Positions 1-12,300 of a stretch of 64,000 nt of DNA are shown here, piece by piece. The position numbers and the translations under genes are program-made. The first letter of the stretch is position 1, and every line of letters begins with the position of its first letter. The stretch is from Pegoplata infirma (Eukaryota > Arthropoda > Insecta > Diptera > Anthomyiidae). The stretch is taken from assembly GCA_963921195.1 (NCBI GenBank), contig OY992540.1, positions 173,385,896 through 173,449,895 of the forward strand, given 5' to 3'. The notes below the pieces were generated by a model. It ran no database searches, was not told the DNA's origin, and worked only from the letters and a program-made list of their open reading frames with translations.

Positions 1-108
1 ATTGTTAGTTGATTTAACTGAAAAGTAGTTGACCCCAAAACAACTTACAAAGTAGTTATTTTAACTGACATTTTCAGTTGATTTTACTAACATAATTTTT
101 TGAGTGTA
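1..108. mobile_element. Truncated end of a TA-flanked MITE (AGTTGT-rich family)
   Basis: The window opens inside an element whose end reads CATAATTTTTTGAGTGTA. The same end occurs at 17300-17385 and, inverted, at 19523-19603. It runs straight into the dispersed repeat at 109, which is uninterrupted in the copy at 2069. This fits insertion at a TA dinucleotide. Only the last 108 bases are inside the window. Confidence 0.75.
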
Positions 109-259
109 CGGACAGACGGACATCGCTAGAATGTCTTAGAATCGATCACTGATCAATAATATATATACTTAATGGGGTCCTAGACCGATATTTCGATGCG
201 TTACACACGGAAAGACAAAGTGAGTATACCCTCCATACTGTAGTTGGAGGTTATAAAAA
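109..259 (+). repeat. Dispersed repeat (GGACGGACAGACGG family), copy 1
   Basis: A block of about 150 bp that begins with GGACAGACGGACATCGCTAG and ends in a GGAGG.TATAAAAA segment. It matches 2069-2236 almost base for base. Diverged relatives lie at about 51160-51290 and, inverted, at about 63165-63215 and 63640-63665. It has no ORF. It behaves like a short retroposon or the 3' end of a longer retroelement, but no boundaries or target duplications were found. Confidence 0.6.
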
Positions 260-452
260 CTCTAACAAATGTAGTAGCTTATTGTCCTTGTTTTTTATGA
301 CAGAACTTGTGTTTAATCTAAATTGATTTATCTTTTTAAATAAAAAAAGAAGCACCTGTTTTTTTTTGGTTGGCATAATTTTTTACTATCGCGTTAATTA
401 AATTTTTTATGAACTACTTTAAATTATGTTACCTGTTGGTTTTTACTTTAAG

Positions 453-3400
453 GTGCATTTCTTCTAACTCCTTCTTATGAATTATCGATGGAAAGAGCTG
501 CTTTAATTTGTGAAAAAATGAGCTTTAAAGGATGTTTTACTTTGACAAAAACTGCAAGTGGAATTCTCTTCAAGTTTTCTCATCCCGACGATTATCAAGC
601 AGTTTATAAAAAAGGATTTCACAAAGTTACAGGGGCCAGATTTTACAGAAAAGTAAGCTTAACAACAATTGTACATATTCATATAATAAAAAAAATTCAA
701 AAGAATCAGGTATGCTTATTTCAAAAAAGTATTCATACAGATTTTATCAAACGAGTATTTTTCTTATAAGGTGTTTTATAGGTAAATATTTAAAAAAATT
801 CGGAATAAAATTCCTATTTGAAAAATTGTTTCTTGAAGAGAAAAAAGTATTTTAGACTTCCTTTCTCACGGACTTTCGACGTTTTTTAACGAAATCTTGA
901 AAATATCATAAAAATAAGTGCAACCCCTTAATATTTGCAAAAATATTCCTTTTGAATGTAAATAAAGAAAACCGTTTAACCAACAGTAAAAAGCCGAGTT
1001 TCGGTGCACCGGAATTTTTCAATTCCGGTTAACCGGTTTGCAAAAAAACCGAAATATTGAGAAAAACCGGTTAACCGGTTTATAAACACTAATTTAGTTT
1101 TTCAGTAATCTGATAAGGGTTTTAATTATCTAAGAATTTTTGGAAACATTTGCCAGGCATTTACGGGATTTTTTCATGATAAGAGCCCTAATTTCAACAT
1201 GCCCTAACAATTATTAATGTTTTCATAATAAACCCAAATGTTAATTAATTATTTCTAGATAGCTATCCCATGTCGACCAAGGAAGACTTTTACATTATAT
1301 GTCTTAGATGTTCCTGAAGATTTGCCAATAGAAGACGTAAGACATGCACTGTACAAGTTTGATTCTGTAGTTGAAGTAGTAAGACTTCATATATATCCAC
1401 ACATGGCATCTGCACATTCTTCGGAGAAAACGACAGAAGGTAAGTAAAACGCAATGTAAAACCTCTACACCATTTACAGATGTAATTCGTAAAAGATCAA
1501 TTGTAATTCAAAGATTTCATTGTAAATCAAAAATTCCATTTGTAATTCGAAAATTCTACTTGTAATTCGAAGATTCTATTTGTAATTCGAAGATTCCATT
1601 GTGTATCCAAAAAAAATACAAAAAAAATGAAGGGGCGTTTTTTTTGGGGGGGATCCGTAGTGGTAATTGGAGGGGGGGGGGGGATTTCCTCTCGAATATG
1701 TATTTAAAACTTCATTCTTATGCTTTTTGCGCTAAAGAAATGCCAGTTTATCACATTTTTTTTTTTTTATTTCACCCCCATAAAAGGGGTTCGCACCGAA
1801 AAAAAAATACATTTTCTTATTCTCAGGGTCCAAATGCAGGACTTTGAACTTCTTGAAGCATAAAAATGTTGCATTTGTTAAACAAATACACAAAAAATCA
1901 TGCAAAAAAAAATTATATTTTTCAGAGGTTGGTTTAGTTCTTCAACTTTTTCCCCCTGGTCCGATTTTGCTCATTTACGAACTTAACCTGCCTAGGAACA
2001 TAAGACATATTTGTGCCAAATGTCGGGAGTCTAGCTCTTTTATTTTGAACAGCATCGTGTTAAATACAGATGGACGGACAGACGGACGGGCGGACGGACA
2101 TCGCTAGAATGTCTTAGAATCGATCACTGATCATAAATATATATACTGTATGGGGTCCTAGACCGATATTTTGATGCGTTACACACGGAATGACAAAGTG
2201 AGTATAGCCCCATACTGTAGTTGGAGGGTATAAAAATACTTAAAGCACTTTTCCTAAAGTATATTGGCCTCCTTTATATGAATCTGTCATCAGAAAAATT
2301 GTATCGAATCACTTTCTATGCATTTAAATTTTTTTCTGGCCAAGTCTTCAAAACCAACAATGCTGGCTAATATTTATGGATATAATCAGCGGATTTTAGA
2401 GAATAAAACTAAAAAAGGACATTTTCAACTTCCTTACATGCCCTGTTGGTATCCCTAATGGTATCGAATCCGGATTTCTTGCAGAAGTTAGGTAATTTTA
2501 TTGGAAGTTTGAATAAAATAAATAGGAAAAAATTTAACATACACTTTTCCAATATTAAAAAATTTGTCGGTTTTGAGGGCTTGGCCCACAAAATTTTTTT
2601 TTACAATTTTTCTAAATCATATTCGTGTTTAGGAGGCGAAAATACTTAAGGAAATGTGTTTTAATTGTTTTTTTAATTAAAAAAATATAAAACTTAAATT
2701 AAAAAAGGAAATCAAATACGGAAAAACGAGTATTTGAAAACATTTTAAATACTCAGCTATTAATTTTGTAACTGGTCCAACAATTTTCGTGCTCGAAGGA
2801 ATTTAAATTGAATCTGCGGTTTTCGTAATCGAAATCAGTTTTCAATTCTATCTGTGATAGAAATGAAGAGCAGTTTAACTGAGTCGTTTGTATTGTTTAA
2901 AATCTGTTTCACGCATTAGTGTTCAACAGTAGTCGCTCATCGTGCCCTCGTCCCGAAATCCTTGATATCGTCTTTCGATTTTCGCCAAAGTTTTCAGAAA
3001 GAAAAATCGACATGGGAATGAAAAAAACTATTTTGAGCTTCAATCTTGCAACAATTTTGCAACAAACTGTCGATTATTTTCTAAAAATCCGAGGATTTGT
3101 GGTTACAGAGAAAGTTGTGAACATATTGAAATTATATTTTGAGGATGTTTATTCTGGCTCGAGGTCATTATTTTCTTTACTAATTAAAACCATGATATTC
3201 TCATAGCATAATTTTCAAGAAAATAATTTTTTTGTTTTAAATTTATTTATGTTAGTCATTTTTGCAATTGTGCTATGAGAATATCATGGTCTTAATTAGT
3301 AAAAAAAATAATGACCTCGAGCCAGAATAAACATTCTCAAAATATAATATTTTAGAGGTAAAAAAAATATTTTTTTTTTGTTTAATAAAAATTAATCAGA

Positions 3401-5016
3401 ATTTGAACATATTGAAATTATTTTTATATATTTCCGTCGGACATTATTTTTCATGTCCAACAAATATTTCGTCTTTGATTTTGGCGTATGACAGTTGTGA
3501 GTGTTTGCTACAGAAATAGCAATCTAATGAAAATATGAAAAAGCAATCTAATGATAATTTTTAATATTTTGTCCACTTTTCTTATTATAAAACTTTCGCA
3601 AACATAGCAAAAATAATTGGAATCCGAACAGGACGTCAATTGTTTACTTTGTTGTTGATGATTACAAAAATTCACGTTGTTTTGTTGTTGATTATTACCT
3701 TGACGATGATTATTATTTTGACGTTGATGAGTATCTTGACGTTTTGATTTGTTATGTGACTTCACATTATGAACTTTATTTGATGAAATACCTTTTAATG
3801 TTGAAAGGGAATTCTGGGCTGATTCGTAAGTTTCAGCAATTAAAATAATTTCTGCTAACGTTGGATTTTATCGTTGAAGTCGCAAATCATTTCATCGACA
3901 AAATCGGTATTATAGGCAGCATTTTTGCACCTGAATGCACAATTGCGTGCTAATCCCTGAAGTTCCACAATTCAATTTGCATAAGACTCACCTTCATTCG
4001 TATTTCGATTATGAAATTTACGGCGGGCAGATAAATTATGAATTTTTGAAGCAAAATATTCATCTAACTTTTGAATTATTTCTTCAAACGTCTTTGATTC
4101 CAAACTCCCAATTCCAAACAGCATACCAACCAACTCATATAATTCAGCTCCCATCCATGAAATGAAAACGAACGAAATTATCTCTTTTGACCACTTTCTG
4201 TGACTCCATAAGCCTTAAAATGTTCTTTAAGTTGAGCAGAATATGCCTTAAAATTCTACGTCTTCATGTTGAATTAGGGAAAACCGGAACATTTTTCTTG
4301 CTTGAAGATGTCTCTGCGGTGTTTTCTTTAAGAAAACGGTCAAAAAATTGTTGCTGCGATTCCATGAACTGGCATAGCTGGGCAATTCTTTGTTATCCCA
4401 TCCTCGTCGTCAATTTTTAATGTTTGAGAAACTAGTATTTTGTATTTAAAATAACACCAATCCAATTTAAAGAATTTTTTAAAAATTCAAAATTATTTTC
4501 AAAAGTAAAGACAAATACAAATTAAATTATTCAGAAAATCAAAGATAACTAAATTTATAAAGTAAACTAAAATGAAAGTATTTTTATAGCAAAGTTAAAA
4601 TCCATCAATAACTTTTTTTAGGAACAACACCATCAACCAAATCAGATGGAACGGAAAAAATAGAACGTTCTGAACGAAAGGAATTGCCTCCAGCTGTAAT
4701 TCGAGTAACACTTGCTTCCATGGATGAATATAATATACTTTTGCAAAACGGCCTTAATTTCTATGATGCTACTTTTTTCCCAACAGAGACAAATATTTCC
4801 TTAAAAGGGGCCAGAATTGATTACAAACGAAGGTTAGATTTTTTTTTATGAAAAATAAAAAATATACTATAATAAAACAACATATTTATTCATTTAAGAA
4901 TGCTTGATGGAAGTATTCCAGGTCGTGTACGTGAACTTCTCCCTGTTTTTGATGCTGCTGGTTTTTGTAAACTATCTCCACCTACAAGCAAATTCATTAA
5001 GCCGCCAAGGTCATGA
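453..5016 (+). CDS. Unrecognised multi-exon protein with RRM-like segments, C-terminal part
   Basis: Four exons join in frame: 453-652, 1259-1439, 4622-4832 and 4899-5016. Every intron has GT/AG ends (GTAAGC, GTAAGT, GTTAGA donors) and the phases agree (0, 1, 2). The stop is TGA at 5014. Exon 453 begins with two bases completing a codon, so at least one upstream exon lies outside the window; the ATG at 488 is probably internal. The predicted part is about 236 residues. Two segments have the beta-alpha-beta alternation of an RRM: one around GCFTLTKTASGILFKFSHPD, the other around TLYVLDVPEDLPIEDVRHAL followed by VVEVVRLHIYP. A third block, PAVIRVTLASMDEY, resembles a further beta strand plus helix. 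The tail is basic and proline-rich (FIKPPRS). Canonical RNP1/RNP2 aromatics are not obvious, so RNA binding is inference. Similar folds occur in retroelement gag proteins, but the spliced structure argues for a host gene. I do not recognise the family. Confidence 0.72.
653..1258 (+). other. Intron 1 of the unrecognised gene
   Basis: Donor GTAAGC at 653, acceptor TTTCTAG at 1258. A short patch at about 993-1080 carries repeated ACCGGTTAACCGG-type palindromes, typical of a small motif-built repeat remnant. I see no gene in it. Confidence 0.7.
1480..1605 (+). repeat. Short minisatellite, unit about 22 bp (TTGTAATTCGAAGATTC)
   Basis: About six degenerate copies of a unit containing TTGTAATTCGAAGATTC follow each other directly after the donor site of exon 1259-1439. 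The last units are nearly identical and the first ones more diverged. Confidence 0.8.
2069..2236 (+). repeat. Dispersed repeat (GGACGGACAGACGG family), copy 2
   Basis: Same block as 109-259, here without the TA-flanked insertion at its start. It begins with a GACGGACGGGCGGAC microsatellite-like run and ends with GGAGGGTATAAAAA. About 120 bp upstream (1940-2065) may belong to the same retroelement, since a related stretch with CCGATTTTGC.CATTTACG recurs near 59040. Confidence 0.6.
3128..3346. repeat. Inverted repeat with about 75-bp arms
   Basis: The arm around GGCTCGAGGTCATTATTTTC (3150-3205) returns in reverse complement at 3270-3346, separated by a loop of about 60 bp. In the intron RNA this would form a strong hairpin. 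It is probably a fold-back MITE. Confidence 0.8.
3508..4440 (-). pseudogene. Decayed Ty3/gypsy-like gag fragment
   Basis: Read on the minus strand, several frames together give a gag-like protein. An N-terminal block with QQQFFDRFL is followed, in shifted frames, by a segment containing KRDNFVRFHFMDG. Then comes an open stretch (4154 to 3972) with LDEYFASKIHNLSARRKFHN and NEGESYAN. After an in-frame stop the sequence continues as IVELQGLARNCAF. The pattern of a shortened R..F..R, a GES turn and a VELQGLA helix is that of Ty3/gypsy-type retrotransposon gag. The final part (3765-3508) is Gln/Asn-rich with no clear zinc knuckle. No LTR, protease or reverse transcriptase accompanies it. At least two frameshifts and stops make it non-functional. 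It lies antisense within intron 2 of the upstream host gene. Confidence 0.55.
4833..4898 (+). other. Intron 3 of the unrecognised gene, 66 nt
   Basis: Donor GTTAGA at 4833 and acceptor CATTTAAG at 4898 frame a 66-nt intron of normal fly size. Joining across it keeps the reading frame through an Arg codon into MLDGSIPGRVRELL. Confidence 0.85.
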
Positions 5017-5235
5017 GTACAATATCACAATCATTAACGAAAAAAAAAACTGGGCTATCTTAAAGCAATAGTCATTTTGTTGCCAGCTACAATTGGTACC
5101 AATAATCTATATATGGTGATAATTTCCACAATCATTTTATTTTTTTTTAACGACTAACAAAACAGCAAACGGAAACAAATTAATTTAATTTTTATTTAAT
5201 TCATTTATATTTATATGTATAATAACGTTTTGTTT

Positions 5236-5241
5236 AATAAA
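5236..5241 (+). terminator. Poly(A) signal AATAAA of the unrecognised gene
   Basis: The first AATAAA downstream of the TGA at 5014-5016, 220 bases later, in a T/A-rich 3' UTR. It is the most plausible 3' processing signal; cleavage was not observed. Confidence 0.55.
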
Positions 5242-5722
5242 TTATCTAACGGAACTACGTATTCCCACATTTTATTAAACATACTTGTGGATTTTTATTT
5301 TAAGTAAATTCGCATATTAAATAAAAATGTGGGTGCGTTCTTCCTCTACCAACAACACTCTTTGATACATGGTGACAGAAAAAGATATTGCTAAAATTTT
5401 GAACAAAAATTTCCTCCAAAATAGTTCAGTTTTCTTAGCCCATGTCTTATTGGCGCACAGTGGCTGAAAATCATTTTCATTGGCCAAAATTCGGTAACTT
5501 TTGAGCCGATCAAAATATTTTAGTTTTTATTTTTTTTTGATAGACAAATAATTGGCTGAACTTGATTTAGGTTCAATTTCCTTAAAATCAATCGAGTTAT
5601 TTTTAAGGAATTCAAGGTCAAAGTTGAACTTTGGATTTTTTTTAACCTTTTAGCTTGAAACAATGGGTTTTTTATTTATTAAAAAATTTCATATGTATGA
5701 GATTATTTTTTTTTAATTTTAA
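5242..5722. other. Intergenic, no gene seen
   Basis: A/T-rich sequence between the poly(A) signal and the next identifiable element. No coding or RNA gene could be supported. Confidence 0.5.
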
Positions 5723-6570
5723 CTCACAAGGAAGGTCTCCCTGGTGTCACCCGCCTATCTTTATGGAATTGGTTTTATTTTGTAGAGCAGGAAAAATTTA
5801 GGGACAAGTATTTTTTTTTTAGCCACCAAAATTCATATTTAGGGGGTGAAAATGAGGGGGGAAGAAACGGTAATTTGTCAGTTTTTTGCGTTTATCTCCT
5901 GTATTATAAAAATGAATCTAGTCATGTAACATATCAAATGAATGGTCTTTGGAAAACCTACACTGAGGGAAAAAAGCATACTTAAATCAAAAAATTTCAT
6001 GTTTGATTTAAAAATACATACTGCATTATTTTCAAAAAAATTGTATTATTTATAATGAAATATGTTGATTTAAAAATAAATATTTTTGTTTTAAAGTTGT
6101 TAACCTCTTAATTTAAAAATGAAAAATTTTAAATTTATTATTCTGTCGTAAAAAATCGTTAAAAATTTGAATTATTGTCAATTCAAATTTTCATTTTAAA
6201 AACAACTTTGTTTCATTTTCAATTTGATGTTTAAAAATTTTAATTTTAGTTGTAAATTGACATTTCAAAATCATATGTCAAATTTTAAGATGAAAACATT
6301 TTCAATTTGAACATGTTCATTTTAAGAAAATTTATTGCGTAATTTTTGGAAAAAAAATGGAAATTTTTGGTAAAAAAGAATTAATTCCTAAGATATATAT
6401 GTGTCAAAAATTAAATTTGTAGAAAATATCTAAAATTAATGGTAAGTTATTAATTTTAATATTTTTTTTGTTATCTAACATAATTTTGTTCTTCTTTGGT
6501 TTAGGGGCTTCTTTGTTTTAGGGGCTTCTTTGGTTTAAGGGCGTTGTCGAGGAAAAAATAATTGATGAGA

Positions 6571-7032
6571 CCCTGCAAAAAAAGTCATTACCACTTCTCA
6601 GTGGAGTGCTTTAAAACTACAACAAATGTAATGAAATACAACAAAAATAACAAAAAACACAAGACAAAAACACACAAACAGTTTTTTCTACTCCAGAATA
6701 CATAGATATTCAGCACTAAACTCATTACCTATCGCGACACCTCCATACAAATGTAAGTAGATATTCAGTAGATAAGAACTACTCCGTGGAAGTAGTTGGA
6801 AGTTGTTTGAAAGCTCGGAGTACTTCTTATCTACTGAATATCTACTTACTTTTGTATGGGAGTGTCGCGGAAGGTAATGAGTTAAGTGCTGAATAACAAC
6901 TTTTTATGGAGTAGAAAAAACTGTTTGTGTGTTTTTTTCTTGTGTTTTTTGTTATTTTTGTTGTATTTCATTACATTTGTTGTAGTTTTAAAGCACTCCA
7001 CTGAGAAGTACTCCGCACTTTTTTTGCTGGGG
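6571..7032. repeat. Fold-back element, arms about 215 bp
   Basis: From CCCTGCAAAAAAAGT at 6571 to ACTTTTTTTGCTGGGG at 7032 the sequence is a near-perfect inverted repeat. TACTTCTTATCTACTGAATA on one side pairs with the same motif on the other, and the loop is only about 30 bases (around GGAAGTAGTTGGAAGTTG). Arms carry an AACAAAAAACACAA tract. It is likely a palindromic MITE. Confidence 0.85.
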
Positions 7033-7399
7033 AGTTATAAAATGAAGTTTACATTTCAATTCCCGTAAAGGAAAATAATAAAATAATTAAGTTTAAAGAG
7101 GTTAAGTATAATACATAGTAAAATGTTTAAGTAATATGTATAAGTTTTTACCCCAGTCCATAGTGACTGATTACAGAGTTTATGATTTAGACTGGTTTTC
7201 ACATAAAAACAAATCACAAATCTAATACAAAATTGCATATTATTTTTTATAATTTTAAATAAATTGTTTAGTTTAAAAATAAAAAATAAATTGTTTTAAT
7301 TAATAAAATATAATGGTATGGAACAACATAAAAATAAAATTATATCAACCTTAAATTAAAAATTTCTCAATTTTAAAAATTTCTCAATTTTAAAGTGGA

Positions 7400-7720
7400 C
7401 AAAATCTTAAATCGCTGTGGGAGGACCCTTAATATCAATCGGAGTAACTTTTGAAAATGGAATATTATAGCGGACACTTATAGGACTACTTTGTAGTACC
7501 ACGTTTTATTGGAATCAGTTTTTGGTAGAACAATTCCATCAAAAAACTATCTGATCAGAACTGGCCAAAATCTTAATCGCTGTAGGTGGACCCTTAATGT
7601 CAATCGGTGTAACTTTTGGAAATGGAATATTATAGAGGACACTTATAGGAGTACTTTGTAGTACTACGTTTTATTGGAATCAGTTTTTGGTAGAACAATT
7701 CCATCAAAAAACTGTCTATT
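7400..7720 (-). repeat. Satellite-like 166-bp repeat, two inverted copies
   Basis: Two copies of the unit that forms tandem tracts at 15115-15530 and 17385-17800, here in the opposite orientation. Landmarks are GTAGTACCACGTTTTATTGG and CCATCAAAAAACT. A fragment with GTGGTACTACAAAGTACT sits at 8768-8815. Confidence 0.75.
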
Positions 7721-8859
7721 TTTTTTTAGCGGCCAAATTCATATTTAGGGGGTAAAAAAAAAGGGGGAAGACAAGGCCATTTTTCAGTTTTTTTCGTTTA
7801 TCTCCTATATTATGCGAAGAAACCTAGTCATGTTACATACCAAATGAAAGGTCTTTGGAAAACCTATCTACGTGTCCTAAGAGCGTGTCCAAACATGCAC
7901 AACTTTTCGTCATATTGAGTAAAATACCAAAATTTTAGGACATTTTTGGTAATAAGTCGAAAAACCTTAACTTCTTTGGCCCGTTGTTAGCACCACGAGA
8001 TAGGTATTTTAAATACCTTTAATCTGATACCATACATGCCTATATTAATTTTAGGCCTATAAAATTAATATATAATGCAATTTGAACAATTTAATCATTT
8101 TAAAAGCAAAATGTCAATATTTTTTTTGCCGTTGAATTCAAACGTGTTATTGCTAAAATTAGTTTTATTTTTTGCGAACATTTTAGAGCCAAAATATTTA
8201 ATTATGCGCGCTAAAATTTTGTATGGGAACTAACGCGGATAGTTATCCACGCTTAAATTAAGCGTATATACGTTAAGTGATGAACACCAAATCGATTGTA
8301 TTTTACGCGAAACGCAAAAATATATTATAACATAAATTTGTTTAGTTAACGTATGTACGCTTACCCGAAAACAGGGCTTTTGTTTAAATAGGCGTAAATC
8401 GTAAAAAACTGAAAAAGGTCAATTTCCCCCCCCCCCATATATATCGACCCCCCCTAAAAAAAATACCTGAAGAATTAATTTTCGTTCGTAACAACTTATC
8501 CAAATTTCATGAAGATCGGAGGGTGACACCAGGGAGACTTCCCTTGTAAGTTTGGATTACAACCGTTTTATTCGATTTTGCAGGTACAGTGAGCGTCAAA
8601 AGAAAGTGAGCAGGTCTGAAGTAGATGTAATTCATTAACGACAAAGTTGACAATTAAACCCCTTATTATTATTAATCGACTATTATTTCTATTTTACTTA
8701 TAAGTTTTTCTGTTTTCAATAAAATGAATTAAAAAATACACGTACTATCGTTTTGATCCAAACAAATGTGGTACTACAAAGTACTATTATTAGTGTCCTC
8801 TATAAGGAGGACACTAGCCCCGCGCTAAATTTTTTTAAGTATCTTAGCCATAGACGTAT

Positions 8860-8995
8860 GCAGGATTGTTTTTTCAGGGCCCAACAACAACAACAAAAAA
8901 ATTTTTGTTGTTCTCTTTGTGAGATTTGTGTTTTCCAATACATATAAAAAAAATAATTTTTGTTGTTGTTGTTGGCCCCCCCCTCTGAATACGTC
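8860..8995. repeat. Short inverted repeat with (CAA)n/(TTG)n arms
   Basis: CAGGGCCCAACAACAACAAC at 8876 is answered by TTGTTGTTGTTGGCCCCCCC near 8970. It is a hairpin of about 130 bp without coding content. Confidence 0.7.
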
Positions 8996-9399
8996 GTTGA
9001 TCTTAACGTTTATACACCCAAAAAAAAAACAATTGTGAAATTATTTAATTTTAGGGTATAATTTACCTAAGATTTTTCGCAGGAATCCAACTTGAAAAGT
9101 TTCTTTGCATATTACCCGAATCAACTTAGGTAAACTTACAAAATGCATTTAAGCATTATTTCAAATTTAATTTTGTTTATTTAACCACTATATTTGAATA
9201 AATGATACAGTTTGATTGGTCAAATAACGTATTTTTTTTTAGGTTGATTTAATAGTTTTATATATCCCCTTCCATACAAAATGCTCAATATTATAAATTT
9301 TAATTACATTTATTTTTAATATTTTTTTTAATAAAAAGGACAATTTTATAATAAAATATAAATATTAACAAGCTTAAAATACATACTTAGCATGATCAG

Positions 9400-12300
9400 T
9401 GATAACTAAATTTTTCTATAGAAACTTTCTCAAAGACAATTTTTCTATAGAAAATTTCTTAAAGACAATTCTTCTTTAGAAAATTTCTGAAAGACAATTT
9501 TTCTATAGAAACTTTCTGAAAGACAATTCTTCTATAGAAAATTTCTGAAAGATTATTTTTCTATAAAAAAATTCTAAAAGACAGAGTTACTATAAAAAAT
9601 TTTTAACAGACAATTTTTTTTTTTAGATTTCTCAAAGACAATTCTTCTATAGAAAATTTCTAATAGACAATTTTTCAATAGAAAATTTTTCAAAGACAAT
9701 TTTTTGATAGAAAATTTCTGAGAAACAATTTTTCTACAGAAAATTTCTGAAATAAAATACTTCTATAGAAAATTTGTTAAAGAAAAATTGTCTATAGAAA
9801 TTTTCTCAAAGACAATTCTTCTATAGCAAATTCCTGAAAGACAGTTTTTCTATAGAAACTTTCTGAACGACAATTTTTTTATAGAAAATTTCTGAAAGAA
9901 AATTTTTCTATAGAAAATTTCTGGTAGACAATTTTTCTTCAGAAAATTTCTGAAAGATAATTTTTCTATAGAAGGTTTTTGACGACAATTTTTCTATAGA
10001 AAATTTTTTCAAGCTAATTTTTTATAGAAAATTTCTCAAAGACAATATTTCTACAGAAAATTTCTTAACGAAAATTTTTCTATAAAAAATTCCTCAAAGA
10101 CAATTTTTCTATAAAAAATTTCTCAAAGATAGTTCTTTAATAGAATTTTTTTTTTAAAGATAATTTCTCTATAGAAAATTTCCCAAAGACAATTATTCTA
10201 CAGAAAATTCCTGAAAGACAATTCTTTAATAGAAAATGTTTTAAAACCAATTTTTCTATAGAAAATTGGTTTTAAACCAAATAAAAAAAGATAATTTTTC
10301 TATAGAAAATTTCACAACGATAATTTTTCAATAGAAAATTTCTGAAAGGCAATTTTTCGATAGAAATTTTCTGAAATACAATTCTTCTATAGAAAATTTT
10401 TCGATAGAAAATTTCTGGAAGAAATTTTTTTTAAAAGTTAATTTTTCTACAGACAATTTTTGAACAACAATTTTTCTATTGAAAATTTTTTATAGAAAGT
10501 TTCTGAAAGACAATTTTTCTATAGAATATTTCTCAAAGACAATTTTTCTACAGAAACTTTTTCAAAGACAATTTTTCTATATAAAATTTCTGAAAGACAG
10601 GTTTTCTGTAGAAAGTTTCTGAAAGACAATCTTTCTATGGAAACTTTCTCAAACACAATTTTTCTATAGAACAATTCTGAAAGGCAATTTTCATAGAAAA
10701 ATTCTCAAAGACAATTACTCTACAGAAAATTTCTTAGACAATATTTCTATAGAAAATTTCTGAGAGAAATTTTTCTAGAGAATATTTTCGAAAAACAATT
10801 TTCCATAGAAAAATCCTCAAAGACAATTACCAAAGACAATTTTTCTACAGAAAATTTCTCAAAGACAATTCTTCAATAGAAAATTTTTTAAAGATAATTT
10901 TTCTATAGAAAATTTCTCAAAGATAATTCTTTAATAGAAAATTAAAAAAAAAAAATTCTATAGAAACTTTCTCAAAGACAATTTTTCAATAAAAAATTTC
11001 TCAAAGACAATTTTTTATAGAAAATTTCTGAGAGACAATTTTTCTGCAGAAAATTTCTGAAAAACAATTTTTCTATATAAAATTTCTAAAAGATAGGTTT
11101 TCTATAGAAAATTTCTGAAAAAATTTTTTTTCTGAGAGACAATTTTTTTACAGAAAATTTCTGAAAGAAAATTTTTCTATAGAAAATTTCTGAAAGACAG
11201 GTTTTCAGAGGAAATTTCTAAAAGAAAATTTTTCTGTAGAAAATTTCTGAAAGACAATTTTTTCATAAAAAAATTCTTAAAGACAATTTGTTTATAGAAA
11301 AATTTTTAAAAGACAATTTTTTATAGAAAATTTCTCAAGAACAATTTTTCTATAGAACATTTCTGAAAGTCAATTTTTCTATAGAAAATTTCTGAAAGAC
11401 AATTTTTCTATAGAAAATTTCTTAAAGACAATTTTTCTATAAAAACTTTCTCAAAGACAATTTTTTAATAGAAAATTTTTCAAATACAATTTCTCTTTAG
11501 AAAATGTCTTGAAGACATTTTTTTCTAAAGAAAATTTTTGAAAGACAATTTTTCATAGAAATTTTTCAAAGACAATTTTTGTAAAGAAAATTTCTTAAAG
11601 ATAATTTTTCTATAAAAAAGACAGTTTTTCTATAGAAAATTATTCTGTAAAAAATTTCGCAAAAACCACTTTTCTTTAGATGTTTTTTGTTTTTTTTTTA
11701 GAAAGTATCTATAGAAAAATTGTCTTTCAGAAATTTTCTGTAGAAAAATTGTCTTTCAGACATTTCTATAGAAAAATTGTCTTTTAGAAATTTTCTATGG
11801 AAAAATTGACTTTGAGAAATTTTTAAAGAAAAATTGTCTTAATACATATTTTCTATAGAAAAACTGTATGAAAATTTTTTTATAAAAAAATTGTCTTTAA
11901 AAATTTTTTTATAGAAAACTTGTATTTAAGAAATTTTCTATAGAAGAATTGTCTTTCAGAATTTTTCTATAGAAAAATTGTCTTTGAGAAATTTTTATAA
12001 AAAAATTGTTTTTAGAAATATTTTCTATGGAAATATTGCTTGAAAAATTTTTTATAAAAAAATTGTCTTTCAAAAAATTTTCTAAAGAAAAATTGTCTTT
12101 CAGAAATTTACTATAGAAAACCATCTTCCAGAAATTGAAAATAAGAATTTTTTTATAGAAAAATTGTCTTTAGTTATTTTCTATAGAAAAAGTGCCTTTG
12201 TGAAATTTTAAATATACAAATTTTCTTTGAGAATTTTTTTTCTGGGAAATTTTCTATAGAAAAATTGTCTGAGAAATTTTCTATAGAACAAATGTTTTTG

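Larger units (their letters stand above)
1440..4621 (+). other. Intron 2 of the unrecognised gene, 3.2 kb, repeat-filled
   Basis: Donor GTAAGT at 1440, acceptor TTTTTTTAG at 4621. It contains a minisatellite (1480-1605), a dispersed repeat (2069-2236), an inverted repeat (3128-3346) and a decayed gag fragment on the minus strand (3508-4440). It has no further exon that I can support. Confidence 0.7.
5723..8553. mobile_element. TIR-ended composite element, about 2.8 kb
   Basis: The left end contains AAGGTCTCCCTGGTGTCACC (5732) and the right end its near reverse complement GGTGACACCAGGGAGACTTC (8522), an inverted terminal match of about 30 bp. Inside, a GGGGG.GAA.A block with TTTATCTCCT occurs twice (5840-5960 and 7735-7870). 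The first copy is broken by a TACACTGAGGGAAAAAA end at 5959, so a further element sits inside. The interior also holds the fold-back 6571-7032 and two inverted copies of the 166-bp satellite (7400-7720). No ORF of meaning is present. Target duplications were not resolved. Confidence 0.55.
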
